Shown: positions 33,698 to 42,547, counted from the first letter of the stretch. The stretch is DNA of 64,000 nt from an archaeon GW2011_AR5 (GCA_000806115.1 JWKQ01000002.1:320815-384814), one strand, 5' to 3'. A program made the numbers and translations. Notes: a model not told the origin generated them from the letters alone.

Positions 33698-35239
33698 TTA
33701 CTCAATCTTTTTAACCATGTAGGGCGCCTCGAAAGAATAGCCGAGGTTCTCGTAATAGCGGCGGACTCCGATGCCGCTGGTGACTGTTATCTCTTTGGCG
33801 CCGTTTTCCCTTGCTATCTGCTCCGCCTCCTCCATGAGCTTCCTGCCGAAGCCCGTGTGCTGTGAATCCGTTTCGGATTTTTTGGCTATGGGAACCATGC
33901 TGCCGTACACGTGCAGCTCCCTGATCCGCGCCGTTTCTCCCGGGCGAAGCCGAAGGAATGCGAACAGCGCATTGTCGCTTTCATAGCTCAGGAAAATCTC
34001 GCGCCCGCCGGACGCCCTGTAATCCAGCCTGCTGAGTTCCGGCTCCCCCTCTATTTTTCCCACATGTCCGGCTTCCCTGCACCTTATGCAGCCGCACTTT
34101 GCGCCGCGCATTGACGCCAGCTGGCGCAGGTTCGTGGTTTTTGCCCCGGCTTCCGCCTTGTGTTCGGATATGTCCCTCATCACCCTTTTGATGCGCACGA
34201 ATTTCGGCACGAGTTTCTTGAATTCAATCAGCAGATTTATCATCTGTTCTTCCGAAAGCGGGGCATATTTTCCCTCCTTCCACATTTCATGCAGCCCGGT
34301 GCCCGGTATAACAAGCGTGGGATATATTTTGAGTTCGTCCGGCATGTAGTCTTCAGTGAAGAGCTTCGAGAACATCTCTGCTTCCCTCTTTTCATCTATG
34401 CCGCCGTTCAGCCCTGTCAGCCCCGGCATCCAGTGAACGCATACCTTCATCCCGTTTTCTTTAAGCCTCCTGATTGCATCGACGTTCGCCTTCGCGCCGT
34501 GCCCCCTTTTTGTCATTTCAAGGATTTCGTCATCAACGCCCTGCACGCCGATTTCCACGCGCGTGCAGCCGAGCGCAAGCATCTGCTCTATCTGCTGCCG
34601 GCTGCAGTAATCTGCGCGGGTCTCAATTGTCAGCCCTACGCACCTGTTGGGCGCGGTTTCGTTTGTTTTCTGCGCTTCTTCAAGGCTGCCTGATTCGCAG
34701 CCGTTGAAAGCGTCTAGGCAGCGTTTCACGAATTCTTCCCGGAAGCTTTTCGGCGCAGCCATGAACGTTCCGCCCATTATTATCAGCTCGCACTTGTCGG
34801 TGGGGTGCCCTATGAGATTCAGTTGCTTTATGCGGTTGTTCACCTGCAGGAAGGGGTCGTAATTGTTCCTGATAGCCCTCAGAGTTGTCGGCTCGACTCC
34901 CGTGTAGCTCTTCGGCGCTATGGCATGCAAGCCATCGGGACCTTGCTCTGATCCTTGCGGGCAGTATATGCAATGGAACGGGCAGCTGTTTTCATGTTTC
35001 TCGTAAAGCCACATGACCGCTATGTTCGCAACCCCGCTCGCTGTGCGTATGTTTTTTATCTTGAGGAATCTGTTGAGCCTTTGGTAGTCGCTGTCCGACG
35101 GAGAAACCAGTTCTGATATCTGCGAATTCTTCACAAGGGATGCGCCTCCGGCAAATTTTACCTTGGCAAGCTCCAGCTGTTCCTGGCTGCTTATGCGTCC
35201 GCTTCGTATTTCTTCCAGTATTCTTTTGGCAGCTTCCAT
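33698..35239 (-). CDS. elp3: tRNA uridine(34) acetyltransferase Elp3
   Basis: 513 residues. Radical-SAM motif CPFHCIYCPQG (about 87-97) and the following Elp3 core (GLTIETRADYC, RVEIGVQGVDD, HWMPGLTGL) precede the C-terminal GNAT domain (TGFGRKLMEEAEQIARENGAKEITVTSGIGVRRYYENLGYSF). Elp3 adds a carboxymethyl group from acetyl-CoA to U34 of tRNAs; archaea have the catalytic subunit alone. Cysteines CGCIRCREAGH fit the accessory zinc-binding segment. Confidence 0.97.
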   Translation of the reverse strand: MEAAKRILEEIRSGRISSQEQLELAKVKFAGGASLVKNSQISELVSPSDSDYQRLNRFLKIKNIRTASGVANIAVMWLYEKHENSCPFHCIYCPQGSEQGPDGLHAIAPKSYTGVEPTTLRAIRNNYDPFLQVNNRIKQLNLIGHPTDKCELIIMGGTFMAAPKSFREEFVKRCLDAFNGCESGSLEEAQKTNETAPNRCVGLTIETRADYCSRQQIEQMLALGCTRVEIGVQGVDDEILEMTKRGHGAKANVDAIRRLKENGMKVCVHWMPGLTGLNGGIDEKREAEMFSKLFTEDYMPDELKIYPTLVIPGTGLHEMWKEGKYAPLSEEQMINLLIEFKKLVPKFVRIKRVMRDISEHKAEAGAKTTNLRQLASMRGAKCGCIRCREAGHVGKIEGEPELSRLDYRASGGREIFLSYESDNALFAFLRLRPGETARIRELHVYGSMVPIAKKSETDSQHTGFGRKLMEEAEQIARENGAKEITVTSGIGVRRYYENLGYSFEAPYMVKKIE

Positions 35240-35290
35240 GCTAGAAATAACCAGCGAAAGGTTTTAACCATAGGAAATAAAATCAAAACT

Positions 35291-35875
35291 ATGAGAATTT
35301 TCCTGATACGTCACGGGGAGTCGGCAAGCGACATTGAAGGCCGTTATGGCGGGCACTACGACGACCATCTTACAAGCCGTGGAAGTAAGCAGGCTGCAAA
35401 ACTGGCGAAAGAGCTTTCGGGCCGGGGGATAGAAATTATTTTTAGCAGTCCTTTCCACCGTGCAAAGGAGACGGCACAGATTCTTTCCAAGGAATGCAAA
35501 TGTCCGGTCAAGATAGTGGAAGGCATCAAGGAGCGCGACCGCTACGCGCACCTTACCGGGATGAAGAAGTCGCACGCGGCAAAGCGCCACGCGCATCATG
35601 TTGCGCGGCTGAAAAATTACCAGGATTCTGTAGAAGGCGGCGAGGATTACGAGCCTTTCAGGAAGCGCATAGTTGATGTCTTCAACGAGCTCGCATCATC
35701 GCCGCATAATGTTGCCGCAATAGTCTGCCACGGCGGGCCGATAGGCTGCATATTGCGGGAACTGCTCGGCAAAGAGACAAAATACATAGGAAAATGCGCA
35801 TATTTCGAGCTTGAAAGCAGCAACGGAACGCTAAGTCTTGTCGGGATGAAGAATGCAGAATTGAACAAGAAATAA
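35291..35875 (+). CDS. histidine phosphatase (phosphoglycerate mutase-like) family protein
   Basis: 194 residues beginning MRIFLIRHGES, the catalytic RHG motif, with the second arginine in FSSPFHRAKETAQIL and the late histidine in IVCHGGPIG. Cofactor-dependent phosphoglycerate-mutase superfamily. It could be a phosphoglycerate mutase or one of many small-molecule phosphatases; the NYQDSVEGGEDYEPFRKRI segment fits a general phosphatase. Divergent from elp3 with a 51-base gap. Confidence 0.9.
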   Translation: MRIFLIRHGESASDIEGRYGGHYDDHLTSRGSKQAAKLAKELSGRGIEIIFSSPFHRAKETAQILSKECKCPVKIVEGIKERDRYAHLTGMKKSHAAKRHAHHVARLKNYQDSVEGGEDYEPFRKRIVDVFNELASSPHNVAAIVCHGGPIGCILRELLGKETKYIGKCAYFELESSNGTLSLVGMKNAELNKK

Positions 35876-35944
35876 GCGTTGACGTGTGCAGCGCAATGAT
35901 AAGCTACCAAAACAAGTCCGGGAACATGTTCAATTAGAATATTT

Positions 35945-36769
35945 TTATTTAACCGGCTTGGCATTGCTCCAAACGTGCTCGAACATGGGCTCGAAGACGT
36001 TTGCAGTGGCGTGCGAGCTTTGCGTCCACAGTGCAACGTCCTGCGTCGGGTGCACTTTCTCGTCATCGGTCAGGCCAAGGACAAATTCTTCGCCGTCAAC
36101 CACGCACATTCTGCCAAGGAACTTCTGGATGTTTTCCGCGCCTTCCAAGTTCCTCACCTGCGCGTACTTGCCCAGCGCCTTTGCGTGCTCCGCAGTGTTC
36201 TTGGTCACGGGAGCCGCAATCTGTATCTTCACTCCCGATTCGGACGCCTTTTTCAAAACATTAGAATGATTTTCTGCAAGCTCGGTCAGCCCGTTTTCAG
36301 TCGTCATGAGCTTTATTGTCTTCTTGGCGTTCTTCATCATTGTTTCGAGCTGCTGCAGCATCGCATACCTTCCTTTTAACGCGCCTGTCAGGTCTTCCGG
36401 CTTGACAGTCTTGATGTTGTCCTTGTGGATGCGCTCAAGCTCCTTGATGTGCTCGCTCTTGACGAGCCTGTCCACCTTGTCGCTTGTCTCCACCGCCTCT
36501 TGATGAACCTTTTTCTTCAGCCGCTCAAGCGCCTCGCGCGGCTGGACAGCCACATATTTCATGGGCTTGCCCGGCTGGACGATGACGAAACCGCGGTCCG
36601 CAAGCGATTCAAGAACGTCGTAGCATCTTGAACGCGGGACGTTAGAAATATCAGAAAGTTCGCCTGCCGTTGATGAACCGCGGGACAGCAGCGCCACCCA
36701 TAGGTTCCTCTCGTATTTGTTCAATCCAATCGTCCTGAGCGCGTCTAGCGTTTTTGAACTAGCGACCAT
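35945..36769 (-). CDS. TrmB-family transcriptional regulator
   Basis: 274 residues. N-terminal winged helix (LNKYERNLWVALLSRGSSTAGELSDISNVPRSRCYDVLESLADRGFV, about 15-62) is the TrmB type, followed by a dimerising coiled coil and a C-terminal phospholipase-D-like domain (KTIKLMTTENGLTEL, FLGRMCVVDGEEFVLGLTDD). TrmB proteins commonly control sugar or other metabolic genes; the ligand is unknown. GAGGGG lies just before the ATG, and a strong TATA element upstream suggests a leadered, self-standing transcript. Confidence 0.88.
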   Translation of the reverse strand: MVASSKTLDALRTIGLNKYERNLWVALLSRGSSTAGELSDISNVPRSRCYDVLESLADRGFVIVQPGKPMKYVAVQPREALERLKKKVHQEAVETSDKVDRLVKSEHIKELERIHKDNIKTVKPEDLTGALKGRYAMLQQLETMMKNAKKTIKLMTTENGLTELAENHSNVLKKASESGVKIQIAAPVTKNTAEHAKALGKYAQVRNLEGAENIQKFLGRMCVVDGEEFVLGLTDDEKVHPTQDVALWTQSSHATANVFEPMFEHVWSNAKPVK

Positions 36770-36802
36770 TTTTACCCCTCTCTAGTCATTCCTCTCTGGA
36801 AT

Positions 36803-36818
36803 AAACTATATAAATATA
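36803..36818 (-). promoter_or_regulatory. TATA element upstream of the TrmB gene
   Basis: On the minus strand tatatttatatag lies about 35-48 bases before the ATG, leaving room for a short leader carrying the GAGGGG ribosome site. Confidence 0.45.
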
Positions 36819-36945
36819 TCTCTTGACCAGTAACAAATCCCGCTGCATTTGAGGTACTTAAAATGAATTGTAAATCACGGAAAGGGTACGGAGAAATTAC
36901 GAAAGCTGAAAATTTTACAGGCAAAAATATGCGCAGTGACAGGTT

Positions 36946-38106
36946 CTAGAACCAGCCGCCCTTCTTCTGCTTCTCTTCCTCTGCTTTTCGCTTTTTGTCG
37001 AGCATTTCCACGACTTCTTTCACTTTTTCGACTTCTTTCCTGTTGTTTCCGATGCCTGAAGAGTTGCCCACGCCTATGATTATTACCTTGTCTGATTTTT
37101 TGGTGCGCCTTACTGCCCGCTTCACAAACTCATGGACTTTTGGAACTGATTCGTAAACCTCTTTCGGCATCGGTATTATTGCCTCTGCCATGCCAACCTT
37201 GACCACGATGCTGTCTATCGGCATCTTCTTCGACATGAGGAAGCTCTCTATCATCTCGCGCTGTCCCCAGCCGCCCATGGCGAATCCGACGCCTTCGGCT
37301 ACGCTGCCTGATTTTTCGCCTTCCAGCTTCTGCGCAGCGTCTATAGTTATGACTCTTGCTATCTTGTTCTTGGACATGATTTTTTGTATGGCCTCGTCGT
37401 CCCTGCCAAGATGAGGGCTTGGGCCTCGCGCTTTCATTATGAAGCATTTTCTGCCTTCGATTGTGGCGGTGCCTGCCATTATGTCTTCGGCAATCTCTTT
37501 GCTGTCTTCCATAAGCGTTGCCGCAGCCAGCGGGCCTATTGAGTCGCCGATCGGCCAGCCGTTTATGAATGCCTCCGTGCCCTTGATTTCCGATTCTGCA
37601 AGCTTTTCTATTATCGGGAGCTGCATCTGAAGTATCATTGCAATCTGCAGGTTCTTGAACTTCTTCGCCATCTCGACATAGTGGCGGACTATCTTGGATA
37701 TCTGGCGCAGCCCTATCGTGGCGCGTATCCCGTAGTTGATTTCCTGCTTCTCGTTGTAGTTCCTGTCGCCGGCTATCTCCTCGACAAACTCGTCAAACCG
37801 CGTTTCCATTCCCCTGATGGTGTGGTCTATCTTCTTCACCAGCCCGTACGGGTCGATCGAGGACGGCTCAACCACGAAGAAGTCGCTGTACTGCTCTATC
37901 TTGCCTTTCAGTTCCTTGGGCGAGTTCTTGTCGACTTTTCTCGCGATCATCTTCATCGAACTCTGCGACATGTTCTCTATTTTCACGGCAGACTGCTCGA
38001 TTTTGTAAATTAGCTGCGAAAGCATGATTCTCGGGTAGAGAAATATGAGCACGAAGAACAGGACGAACCATACTACAGTTCCAAGAATATCGGTTTGGAA
38101 TAACAT
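36946..38106 (-). CDS. DUF1512 family membrane-anchored protein
   Basis: 386 residues. One N-terminal transmembrane helix (TVVWFVLFFVLIFLYPRIML), then a large cytoplasmic domain with conserved blocks NYGIRATIGLRQISKIVRHYVE, EAFINGWPIGDSIGPLAAATL, MKARGPSPHLGRDDEAI and VIIIGVGNSSGIGNNRKEVE, the pattern I associate with archaeal DUF1512. Function unknown. ATG 38106 and an upstream GTG 38115 are both possible. The C-terminus is very charged and ends KKGGWF. Confidence 0.72.
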   Translation of the reverse strand: MLFQTDILGTVVWFVLFFVLIFLYPRIMLSQLIYKIEQSAVKIENMSQSSMKMIARKVDKNSPKELKGKIEQYSDFFVVEPSSIDPYGLVKKIDHTIRGMETRFDEFVEEIAGDRNYNEKQEINYGIRATIGLRQISKIVRHYVEMAKKFKNLQIAMILQMQLPIIEKLAESEIKGTEAFINGWPIGDSIGPLAAATLMEDSKEIAEDIMAGTATIEGRKCFIMKARGPSPHLGRDDEAIQKIMSKNKIARVITIDAAQKLEGEKSGSVAEGVGFAMGGWGQREMIESFLMSKKMPIDSIVVKVGMAEAIIPMPKEVYESVPKVHEFVKRAVRRTKKSDKVIIIGVGNSSGIGNNRKEVEKVKEVVEMLDKKRKAEEEKQKKGGWF

Positions 38107-38225
38107 GATGACCACGCTTGCAAATTAGCCGTACTGAAATCATATGGCGTAATGCTTAAATATGATTGAGCAAGCTTCGGGACGACTTTGCTAAATTTAA
38201 TAAGCAGGGAAGCGCAAGTAGAATC

Positions 38226-38843
38226 ATGTTTGAATGGAAAATAATCATAACGGTTCTCGTCACTCTCGGACTTGTTCTCACGTATGTCGGCACGAATCCC
38301 ACGGTTTCCGGATTTTTTGACTCGGTAAGCGGGCGGTTTGGCTCGATTATGGGGGAGAGCCAGCGGAACGTTGAGTTCTCCCTGGACGTGGACAAGTACG
38401 GCGATTTCGATTTTTCAGCCAAAGAGCCCGTTGATTTCCTCGTTACAGGCTATACGGAAGCGACTCTCAAGACTGGCAACCTGAAAACTAACAAGACCGT
38501 GGGCATTTACGGGTTCAGGGGAACCGGCTCTGTTGAGGGAAATGTGCTGGCTCTTGACGGCAAGATGGCGAAAGTGGAACTGCCGGAAATAACAGTATCG
38601 GTGCAGGAAACGGTGAAATCAGCCTCGACTTTCACGGAGCTGACAGCGAAGAACCTGGCTGTGAAGGAAATCAGGCTGACGGGCGTCACGGGAACGCTCA
38701 CCTCGCGCGGAAGCACGACGCAGTTCAGCGGAGACCTGACAATAGCCTCGCCGATGGGAGACTTTGATTTCGGGAACGGCTTGCGAATCAACGGCAGCGC
38801 GACGGGCATCTCAATACCAAGCGCCGGAATCTCGATAAGGTAA
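38226..38843 (+). CDS. membrane-anchored beta-rich extracytoplasmic protein, unknown
   Basis: 205 residues from ATG 38226 (MFEWKIIITVLVTLGLVLTY), chosen because taaatttaata lies about 28 bases upstream; a TTG at 38166 would add 20 polar residues. One N-terminal transmembrane anchor and a long beta-type domain rich in Thr/Ser/Gly repeats (LTGVTGTLTSRGSTTQFSGDLTIASP). Probably faces outside. No family recognised. Convergent and contiguous with the HD gene. Confidence 0.6.
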   Translation: MFEWKIIITVLVTLGLVLTYVGTNPTVSGFFDSVSGRFGSIMGESQRNVEFSLDVDKYGDFDFSAKEPVDFLVTGYTEATLKTGNLKTNKTVGIYGFRGTGSVEGNVLALDGKMAKVELPEITVSVQETVKSASTFTELTAKNLAVKEIRLTGVTGTLTSRGSTTQFSGDLTIASPMGDFDFGNGLRINGSATGISIPSAGISIR

Positions 38844-39473
38844 TCATTTCTTTCCTTCCCATTCCATCTTGAACCTTCTGAGAAATTCCAGCATGAAATC
38901 GTGCCTTTCCTGCGCGAGTTTTTTCGCATATGGCGTGTTCATGTTTTTCTTGAGATGCACGAGCTTTGTGTAAAAATGCTGGATTGCAGGCGTTATCTGA
39001 CCTATGTGATATTTCTTTTCCAGCGGGCGCATTTCTTCGGGCGTTCCGAACGGATAGCCGAGGAGTGCTGTCGTATAGAAGCATCTCGCAATGCCTATGG
39101 CGCCGATTGCATCGAGCCTGTCGGCATCCTGCAAAATCAGGCATTCCTTGCTTAATTTCCTGCCAGAATAGTCTTCGTGGTGCCTTATTGCTTCGATGAC
39201 GGCTTCTATTTTGTCTTCCGGGAATCCGAACCCTGTCAGCTCTTTCCTTATCTCACGGAGTGCAGGCTCGCTCACATGGTAAACGCGCCCTTTGTGGCTC
39301 AGCCAGTCGTGCATCAGGCAGGCGGCGGATATGACAGCCCAGTCGCCGCCTTCCCTTTTCCATATCTCACGCGCAAGGTTTTCCACGCGCAGCGCGTGCC
39401 TGTAGCCGTGCGCATTGTCGTTCCTATCAAGTTCCTTTTTTGCCTTCCTCTTGATCTTGTCTAGTGGAGTCAT
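38844..39473 (-). CDS. HD-domain phosphohydrolase
   Basis: 209 residues. Metal-binding HD signature: HGYRHALRVENLA (first His), CLMHDWL (HD pair), AIRHHEDY and DADRLDAIGAIGIAR (last Asp). This is the small uncharacterised HD-hydrolase group (COG1418-like), which hydrolyses phosphate esters such as nucleotides. The start overlaps the upstream membrane-protein gene by 4 bases (ATGA), so they are translationally coupled. Confidence 0.9.
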   Translation of the reverse strand: MTPLDKIKRKAKKELDRNDNAHGYRHALRVENLAREIWKREGGDWAVISAACLMHDWLSHKGRVYHVSEPALREIRKELTGFGFPEDKIEAVIEAIRHHEDYSGRKLSKECLILQDADRLDAIGAIGIARCFYTTALLGYPFGTPEEMRPLEKKYHIGQITPAIQHFYTKLVHLKKNMNTPYAKKLAQERHDFMLEFLRRFKMEWEGKK

Positions 39474-40072
39474 TTCTTTCCCTTTTTCTTCTTGCGTTTA
39501 TGTTCAATGACCGGAAGCGGCTCGATTATTGCGGGGCGGGTTTTGACTTCCTTTTTAGGATGTTTTGCTTCTTCCAATGACGCGTATTCCTTTGTCCAGT
39601 CGCTTCGTTTTTTTTCTTTCTGGAGCTTTGACTTCCATTGTATTTCATGCTCCTTTTTCGCAAGTTCCTTTTCGCGCTCTTTAAGCTCCTTTTCCATTTC
39701 TTTGTATTTTTTGTTGTCTGCTTTTTCTTCCGGCTCCCTCTCGGGTTCTTCCTTCTTGCCCTTTGGCATGTATTTCTTGCCGGCCCTTTCCGCCATTCCC
39801 AGCACCTTGTAAAGGGATTTCGCGACCAGATACACGAAGTAAACTCCTATGCCAAGCAGCACGAACGATATGAGGGAATCCGAGTCTATGGGTATGTCGA
39901 AGCCGAAAAACCTGTTCATCACCACCGGGAAAAGCAGCGAGACGGCGCCGATGACAACCAGGTTCATCAGCACCGAGAACACCTTCTTCATGGAGAATAC
40001 GAACAGTATGAAGATTACCAGCAGCAGGAAAGCCGTCATCGTGTCCAAGCTTGAGAGAAACTCGAAAGCCAT
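39470..40072 (-). CDS. membrane protein with charged coiled-coil tail
   Basis: 200 residues: three hydrophobic segments (about 12-30, 33-50 and 63-85), then a long Lys/Glu-rich helix (EEPEREPEEKADNKKYKEMEKELKEREKEL) and a terminal lysine run (HKRKKKKGKK). No recognised domain. The basic end could contact nucleic acid or the ribosome, but that is speculation. ATGA overlap with the HD phosphohydrolase. Confidence 0.55.
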   Translation of the reverse strand: MAFEFLSSLDTMTAFLLLVIFILFVFSMKKVFSVLMNLVVIGAVSLLFPVVMNRFFGFDIPIDSDSLISFVLLGIGVYFVYLVAKSLYKVLGMAERAGKKYMPKGKKEEPEREPEEKADNKKYKEMEKELKEREKELAKKEHEIQWKSKLQKEKKRSDWTKEYASLEEAKHPKKEVKTRPAIIEPLPVIEHKRKKKKGKK

Positions 40073-40152
40073 AATTCTAATTATTCAACTTGTATTAATA
40101 CGATTCCGTGCGATGTCCATGTTTTTATAAGAATTCGCTTTATGGTAATTCC

Positions 40153-40335
40153 ATGGAGAAAATAGCATACATATGGATTTCTGGCAGCCATGTCCACTGC
40201 CGCGCATACGTTGACGGAAGACCTGACAGTTCGCTGTCTCTGCCTCAAAAAGATTTGTGGGATTTCCCGAATCTTCTGAGAGGACTTGGAGAACACAATT
40301 TCGCGGTCAAGTATTCAAGCCCGCCAGGGGATTAA
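40153..40335 (+). CDS. small hypothetical protein
   Basis: 60 residues from ATG 40153 (MEKIAYIWISGSHVHCRAYV), no family recognised. A TATA-like tttttataag about 28 bases upstream supports a leaderless gene. The stop overlaps that of a convergent small membrane-protein gene. Confidence 0.45.
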   Translation: MEKIAYIWISGSHVHCRAYVDGRPDSSLSLPQKDLWDFPNLLRGLGEHNFAVKYSSPPGD

Positions 40336-40490
40336 ACGCGCTTGACGACGTAAAGCAGTGCGAGGAGCAGGAATGCCGCGGCGAGTCCGATGGTGCTGGT
40401 CTGGAGCTGTCCGCCGCCAAGCCATACGCGCACCACGTCTATTGAAAGAAGTATGCCGATGATGTACCTGAACCAGCTGCCTGCCGCCAT
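40332..40490 (-). CDS. very small membrane protein
   Basis: 52 residues: MAAGSWFRYIIGILLSIDVV, then RVWLGGGQLQTSTIGLAAAFLLLALLYVVKRV. Two hydrophobic helices separated by a glycine-rich turn and a basic end. Too short for a standard ORF scan, but the composition is clearly membrane-protein-like. ATG 40490. No family recognised. Confidence 0.5.
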   Translation of the reverse strand: MAAGSWFRYIIGILLSIDVVRVWLGGGQLQTSTIGLAAAFLLLALLYVVKRV

Positions 40491-40532
40491 TACCTTCTTT
40501 TATAGCGGAATAATTAAATAGTGAATTATCTT

Positions 40533-40608
40533 AGATTCATTGATGCGGAAAGCGGATCTTTTCCTGCACAGGATTTCTGAAGAAATCCTTGTGAAACACA
40601 ATGAATCT
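40533..40608. repeat. long nested hairpin
   Basis: Outer arms AGATTCATTG (40533) and CAATGAATCT (40599) pair over 10 bases. Inside, CACAGGATTTCT and AGAAATCCTTGTG pair over 12 bases with one bulged A and a GA loop. It lies in the non-coding stretch between the GTPase 3' end and the small membrane gene, both on the minus strand. Confidence 0.45.
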
Positions 40609-40716
40609 GGGATTCCATCTTCCAGCAACATTCTTTAGTCGTGGGATATAGGGAAGATATGATGAAGTCTGTTTTGAAGATACTGATTTTGTCCTCGTTT
40701 GTGATGGAAAGCAAAT

Positions 40717-41508
40717 CTACGACTTCATGTGCAGCTCGACGATGTCGCCGTCCCTCAGGACATAGCTGAGTCCCGCCTGTATTATCCTGCCGCCCCTGAC
40801 TATACGCGCGAAGCGTAAATTCGAGATGAAATCCTTGTGTATGCGGAGCGCGAAAGCCTTCACTGTTGCGCCGTCCGGCAGCGCCATCGGGGAAAGACGC
40901 TTGTCTTTCGCTTTTGTGTAAACTACCATGAGCCCGAGCATGCCCCAGAGCTTTTCTTTCACGTCCTCGCCCTGCTTCACCACCGCGCTCTTTTGCCGTA
41001 TGTAGTTGTTCCTGAGGACGCTCTCTATGATATCCCTTTCCTTTTCTGTGTTAGCCACCACGGCTATCGCGTCGCATCCGCGCGCGATGCTCATGTACTC
41101 GGGATCGAACGTCGACGGTATCTCCACGAGCTGCACCTTTATGCCCTTGTAGTCCATCATCCCTATTTCCGGCTTCGTGGTCGTGTAGGGCATTGCGGAG
41201 ATTTTCGGCTTCGCCTCGGTCAGCCGTGACAGAAGCGTCGACTTGCCTGCGTTGGCAAGCCCGAGTATGCATATCTGCGCATCCCCTTCTTTTTTGACGC
41301 CGGCCTTGTGTCCGCCGCCCTTCTTCTCGCTTTCCTTCCTGAGTTTTGCCAGCCGCGATTTCAGCTGGGCGTGCGCATTCTCGCTTCCGTGATGCCGGGG
41401 AAGAAGTCGTATCATTTCTTCAAGTGCAGCTATTTTTTCATCCTTGTTCTTCGCCGACTTGAATTTCCCTTCTGCCTTGAAATATTCCGCCGGGGCGTTT
41501 ACTGGCAT
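40717..41508 (-). CDS. Obg/DRG-like GTPase with TGS domain, short form
   Basis: 263 residues, short for DRG (about 370). G1 GLANAGKST (about 84), switch I/G2 region MPYTTTKPEIGMM, and G3 VEIPSTF (DxxG replaced by ExPS), then a G4-like VVYTKAKDKR and a C-terminal TGS domain ending GLSYVLRDGDIVELHMKS. The N-terminal 60 residues are a coiled coil (HGSENAHAQLKSRLAKLRKESEKK). Family members bind ribosomes or translation factors. The altered G3 aspartate deserves attention. Confidence 0.85.
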   Translation of the reverse strand: MPVNAPAEYFKAEGKFKSAKNKDEKIAALEEMIRLLPRHHGSENAHAQLKSRLAKLRKESEKKGGGHKAGVKKEGDAQICILGLANAGKSTLLSRLTEAKPKISAMPYTTTKPEIGMMDYKGIKVQLVEIPSTFDPEYMSIARGCDAIAVVANTEKERDIIESVLRNNYIRQKSAVVKQGEDVKEKLWGMLGLMVVYTKAKDKRLSPMALPDGATVKAFALRIHKDFISNLRFARIVRGGRIIQAGLSYVLRDGDIVELHMKS

Positions 41509-41534
41509 AAATAGATTTAGGTGTATAAAAAAGC

Positions 41535-41563
41535 TTTATATATAAGGAAATACTATATAGTAT
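41535..41563. promoter_or_regulatory. divergent TATA elements
   Basis: tttatatataa (41536-41546) lies about 27-30 bases before the minus-strand GTPase start (41508). The palindromic tactatatagta (41551-41562) lies about 25 bases before ATG 41582 of the receiver gene. Both genes therefore have leaderless-type spacing from one short divergent region. Confidence 0.45.
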
Positions 41564-41581
41564 AATTGTTACTGTAAAGTG

Positions 41582-41971
41582 ATGAAAATGACTGACAAAA
41601 AACGAATTATGCTGGTTGACGACGAGGACGGAATAAGAAGAGTTGCTGCGTCCGTTTTGGCTAGGCATGGCTATGAGACCATGGATTTTAACAACGCTCA
41701 GGATGCCCTAGGCGCATGGCACGGATATAAGCCGGATGTCGTTTTGACAGATTTTAGGATGCCGGATATGGACGGATATCAGCTTTCAGAGCGTCTTATT
41801 TTTGACGGCTACAGAGGAAAAAAGGTTTTGATGTCAGGCAACCCCGGAGAATTATATGAAAGGCATCCTGAGGTTCGAGGTTTATTTGACGCGTATTTTG
41901 ACGGTTTCATACAGAAACCTTTCGCGTCAAATGCGCTTCTTGCGGAGCTTGAGCGCGTGCTTTCGCTATAG
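41582..41971 (+). CDS. stand-alone response-regulator receiver domain
   Basis: 129 residues, a single CheY-like receiver: acidic pocket LVDDEDG, phospho-acceptor Asp in VVLTDFRMPDMDGYQL, Ser in VLMSGNPGEL at the Thr/Ser switch position and Lys in FIQKPFAS. No output domain and no histidine kinase nearby, so it must be phosphorylated by a kinase elsewhere or act as a phosphate sink. ATG 41582 (or 41588) fits the upstream TATA element; a GTG at 41579 is also in frame. Confidence 0.93.
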   Translation: MKMTDKKRIMLVDDEDGIRRVAASVLARHGYETMDFNNAQDALGAWHGYKPDVVLTDFRMPDMDGYQLSERLIFDGYRGKKVLMSGNPGELYERHPEVRGLFDAYFDGFIQKPFASNALLAELERVLSL

Positions 41972-42547
41972 ATGGGCCCCGATCACTATCAGCTCTTCCC
42001 ATGGAACCTTTTCCCTTTCTACTGCAACAGCTTTCATTCCGTGCTCCCTGAATAATTCTATCACTTCTTTTTCGCCTGTAAGGGACGAGATTAGGAGAAG
42101 TACGCCGCCTCCGGGATTCATGCGGCTTTTCACCCGGCTGATAAATCTGTCTATCGTGTCGCGCCCGCTTTGTCCGCCTGCATATGCCGCGTCTGTTTCC
42201 CCTTCCTCAACGGGCAGATAGGGCGGGTTGAACACAATAAGGTCGAATTTGCCTTTTACTTCGGAAAAAATGTTCGAGACGAAGCAGTTTATGCTGGCAT
42301 TGTTCTTCTCCGCATTGAATTTTGAAATTTTCACAGCTTCGAGATTTATGTCCACTGAAGTGACGGCGGCTTTTTTCTTTGCAGCCAGTATCGAAAGGAA
42401 GCCCGATCCGCAGCCCACTTCCAGGACGGTTTTCCCTTTTAGTTTCAGCCTTTCCAGCGCCTTCGCCAGCAGCAGGCTGTCTTCGCGCGGCTCGTAGACG
42501 CTTTCCGGAATTTCGAGCTCCATTTTTCCATGATAAAATTTTGGCAT
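41966..42547 (-). CDS. HemK-family (PrmC/Mtq2-like) methyltransferase
   Basis: 193 residues from ATG 42547. Motif I VLEVGCGSGFLSILAA, then acidic SVDINLEAV and the substrate-binding NPPY motif in LIVFNPPYLPVEEG. The N-terminal YEPREDSLLLAKAL box is the one found in eukaryotic/archaeal HemK2 (Mtq2), which methylates the GGQ glutamine of release factor 1. acatataaag about 25 bases upstream supports this start; longer frames would cross it. It overlaps the receiver gene by 6 bases. Confidence 0.9.
   Translation of the reverse strand: MPKFYHGKMELEIPESVYEPREDSLLLAKALERLKLKGKTVLEVGCGSGFLSILAAKKKAAVTSVDINLEAVKISKFNAEKNNASINCFVSNIFSEVKGKFDLIVFNPPYLPVEEGETDAAYAGGQSGRDTIDRFISRVKSRMNPGGGVLLLISSLTGEKEVIELFREHGMKAVAVEREKVPWEELIVIGAHL

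Noticed and set aside
40526-40714. 62-residue minus-strand frame after the GTPase
   Set aside because: TTG start, overlaps a long hairpin, and no family-like pattern; treated as non-coding.
40650-40714. C/D-box sRNA-like motifs (ATGATGA ... CTGA ... GTGATGG)
   Set aside because: Spacing between boxes is wrong (17 bases to D') and no final D box is found; probably chance.
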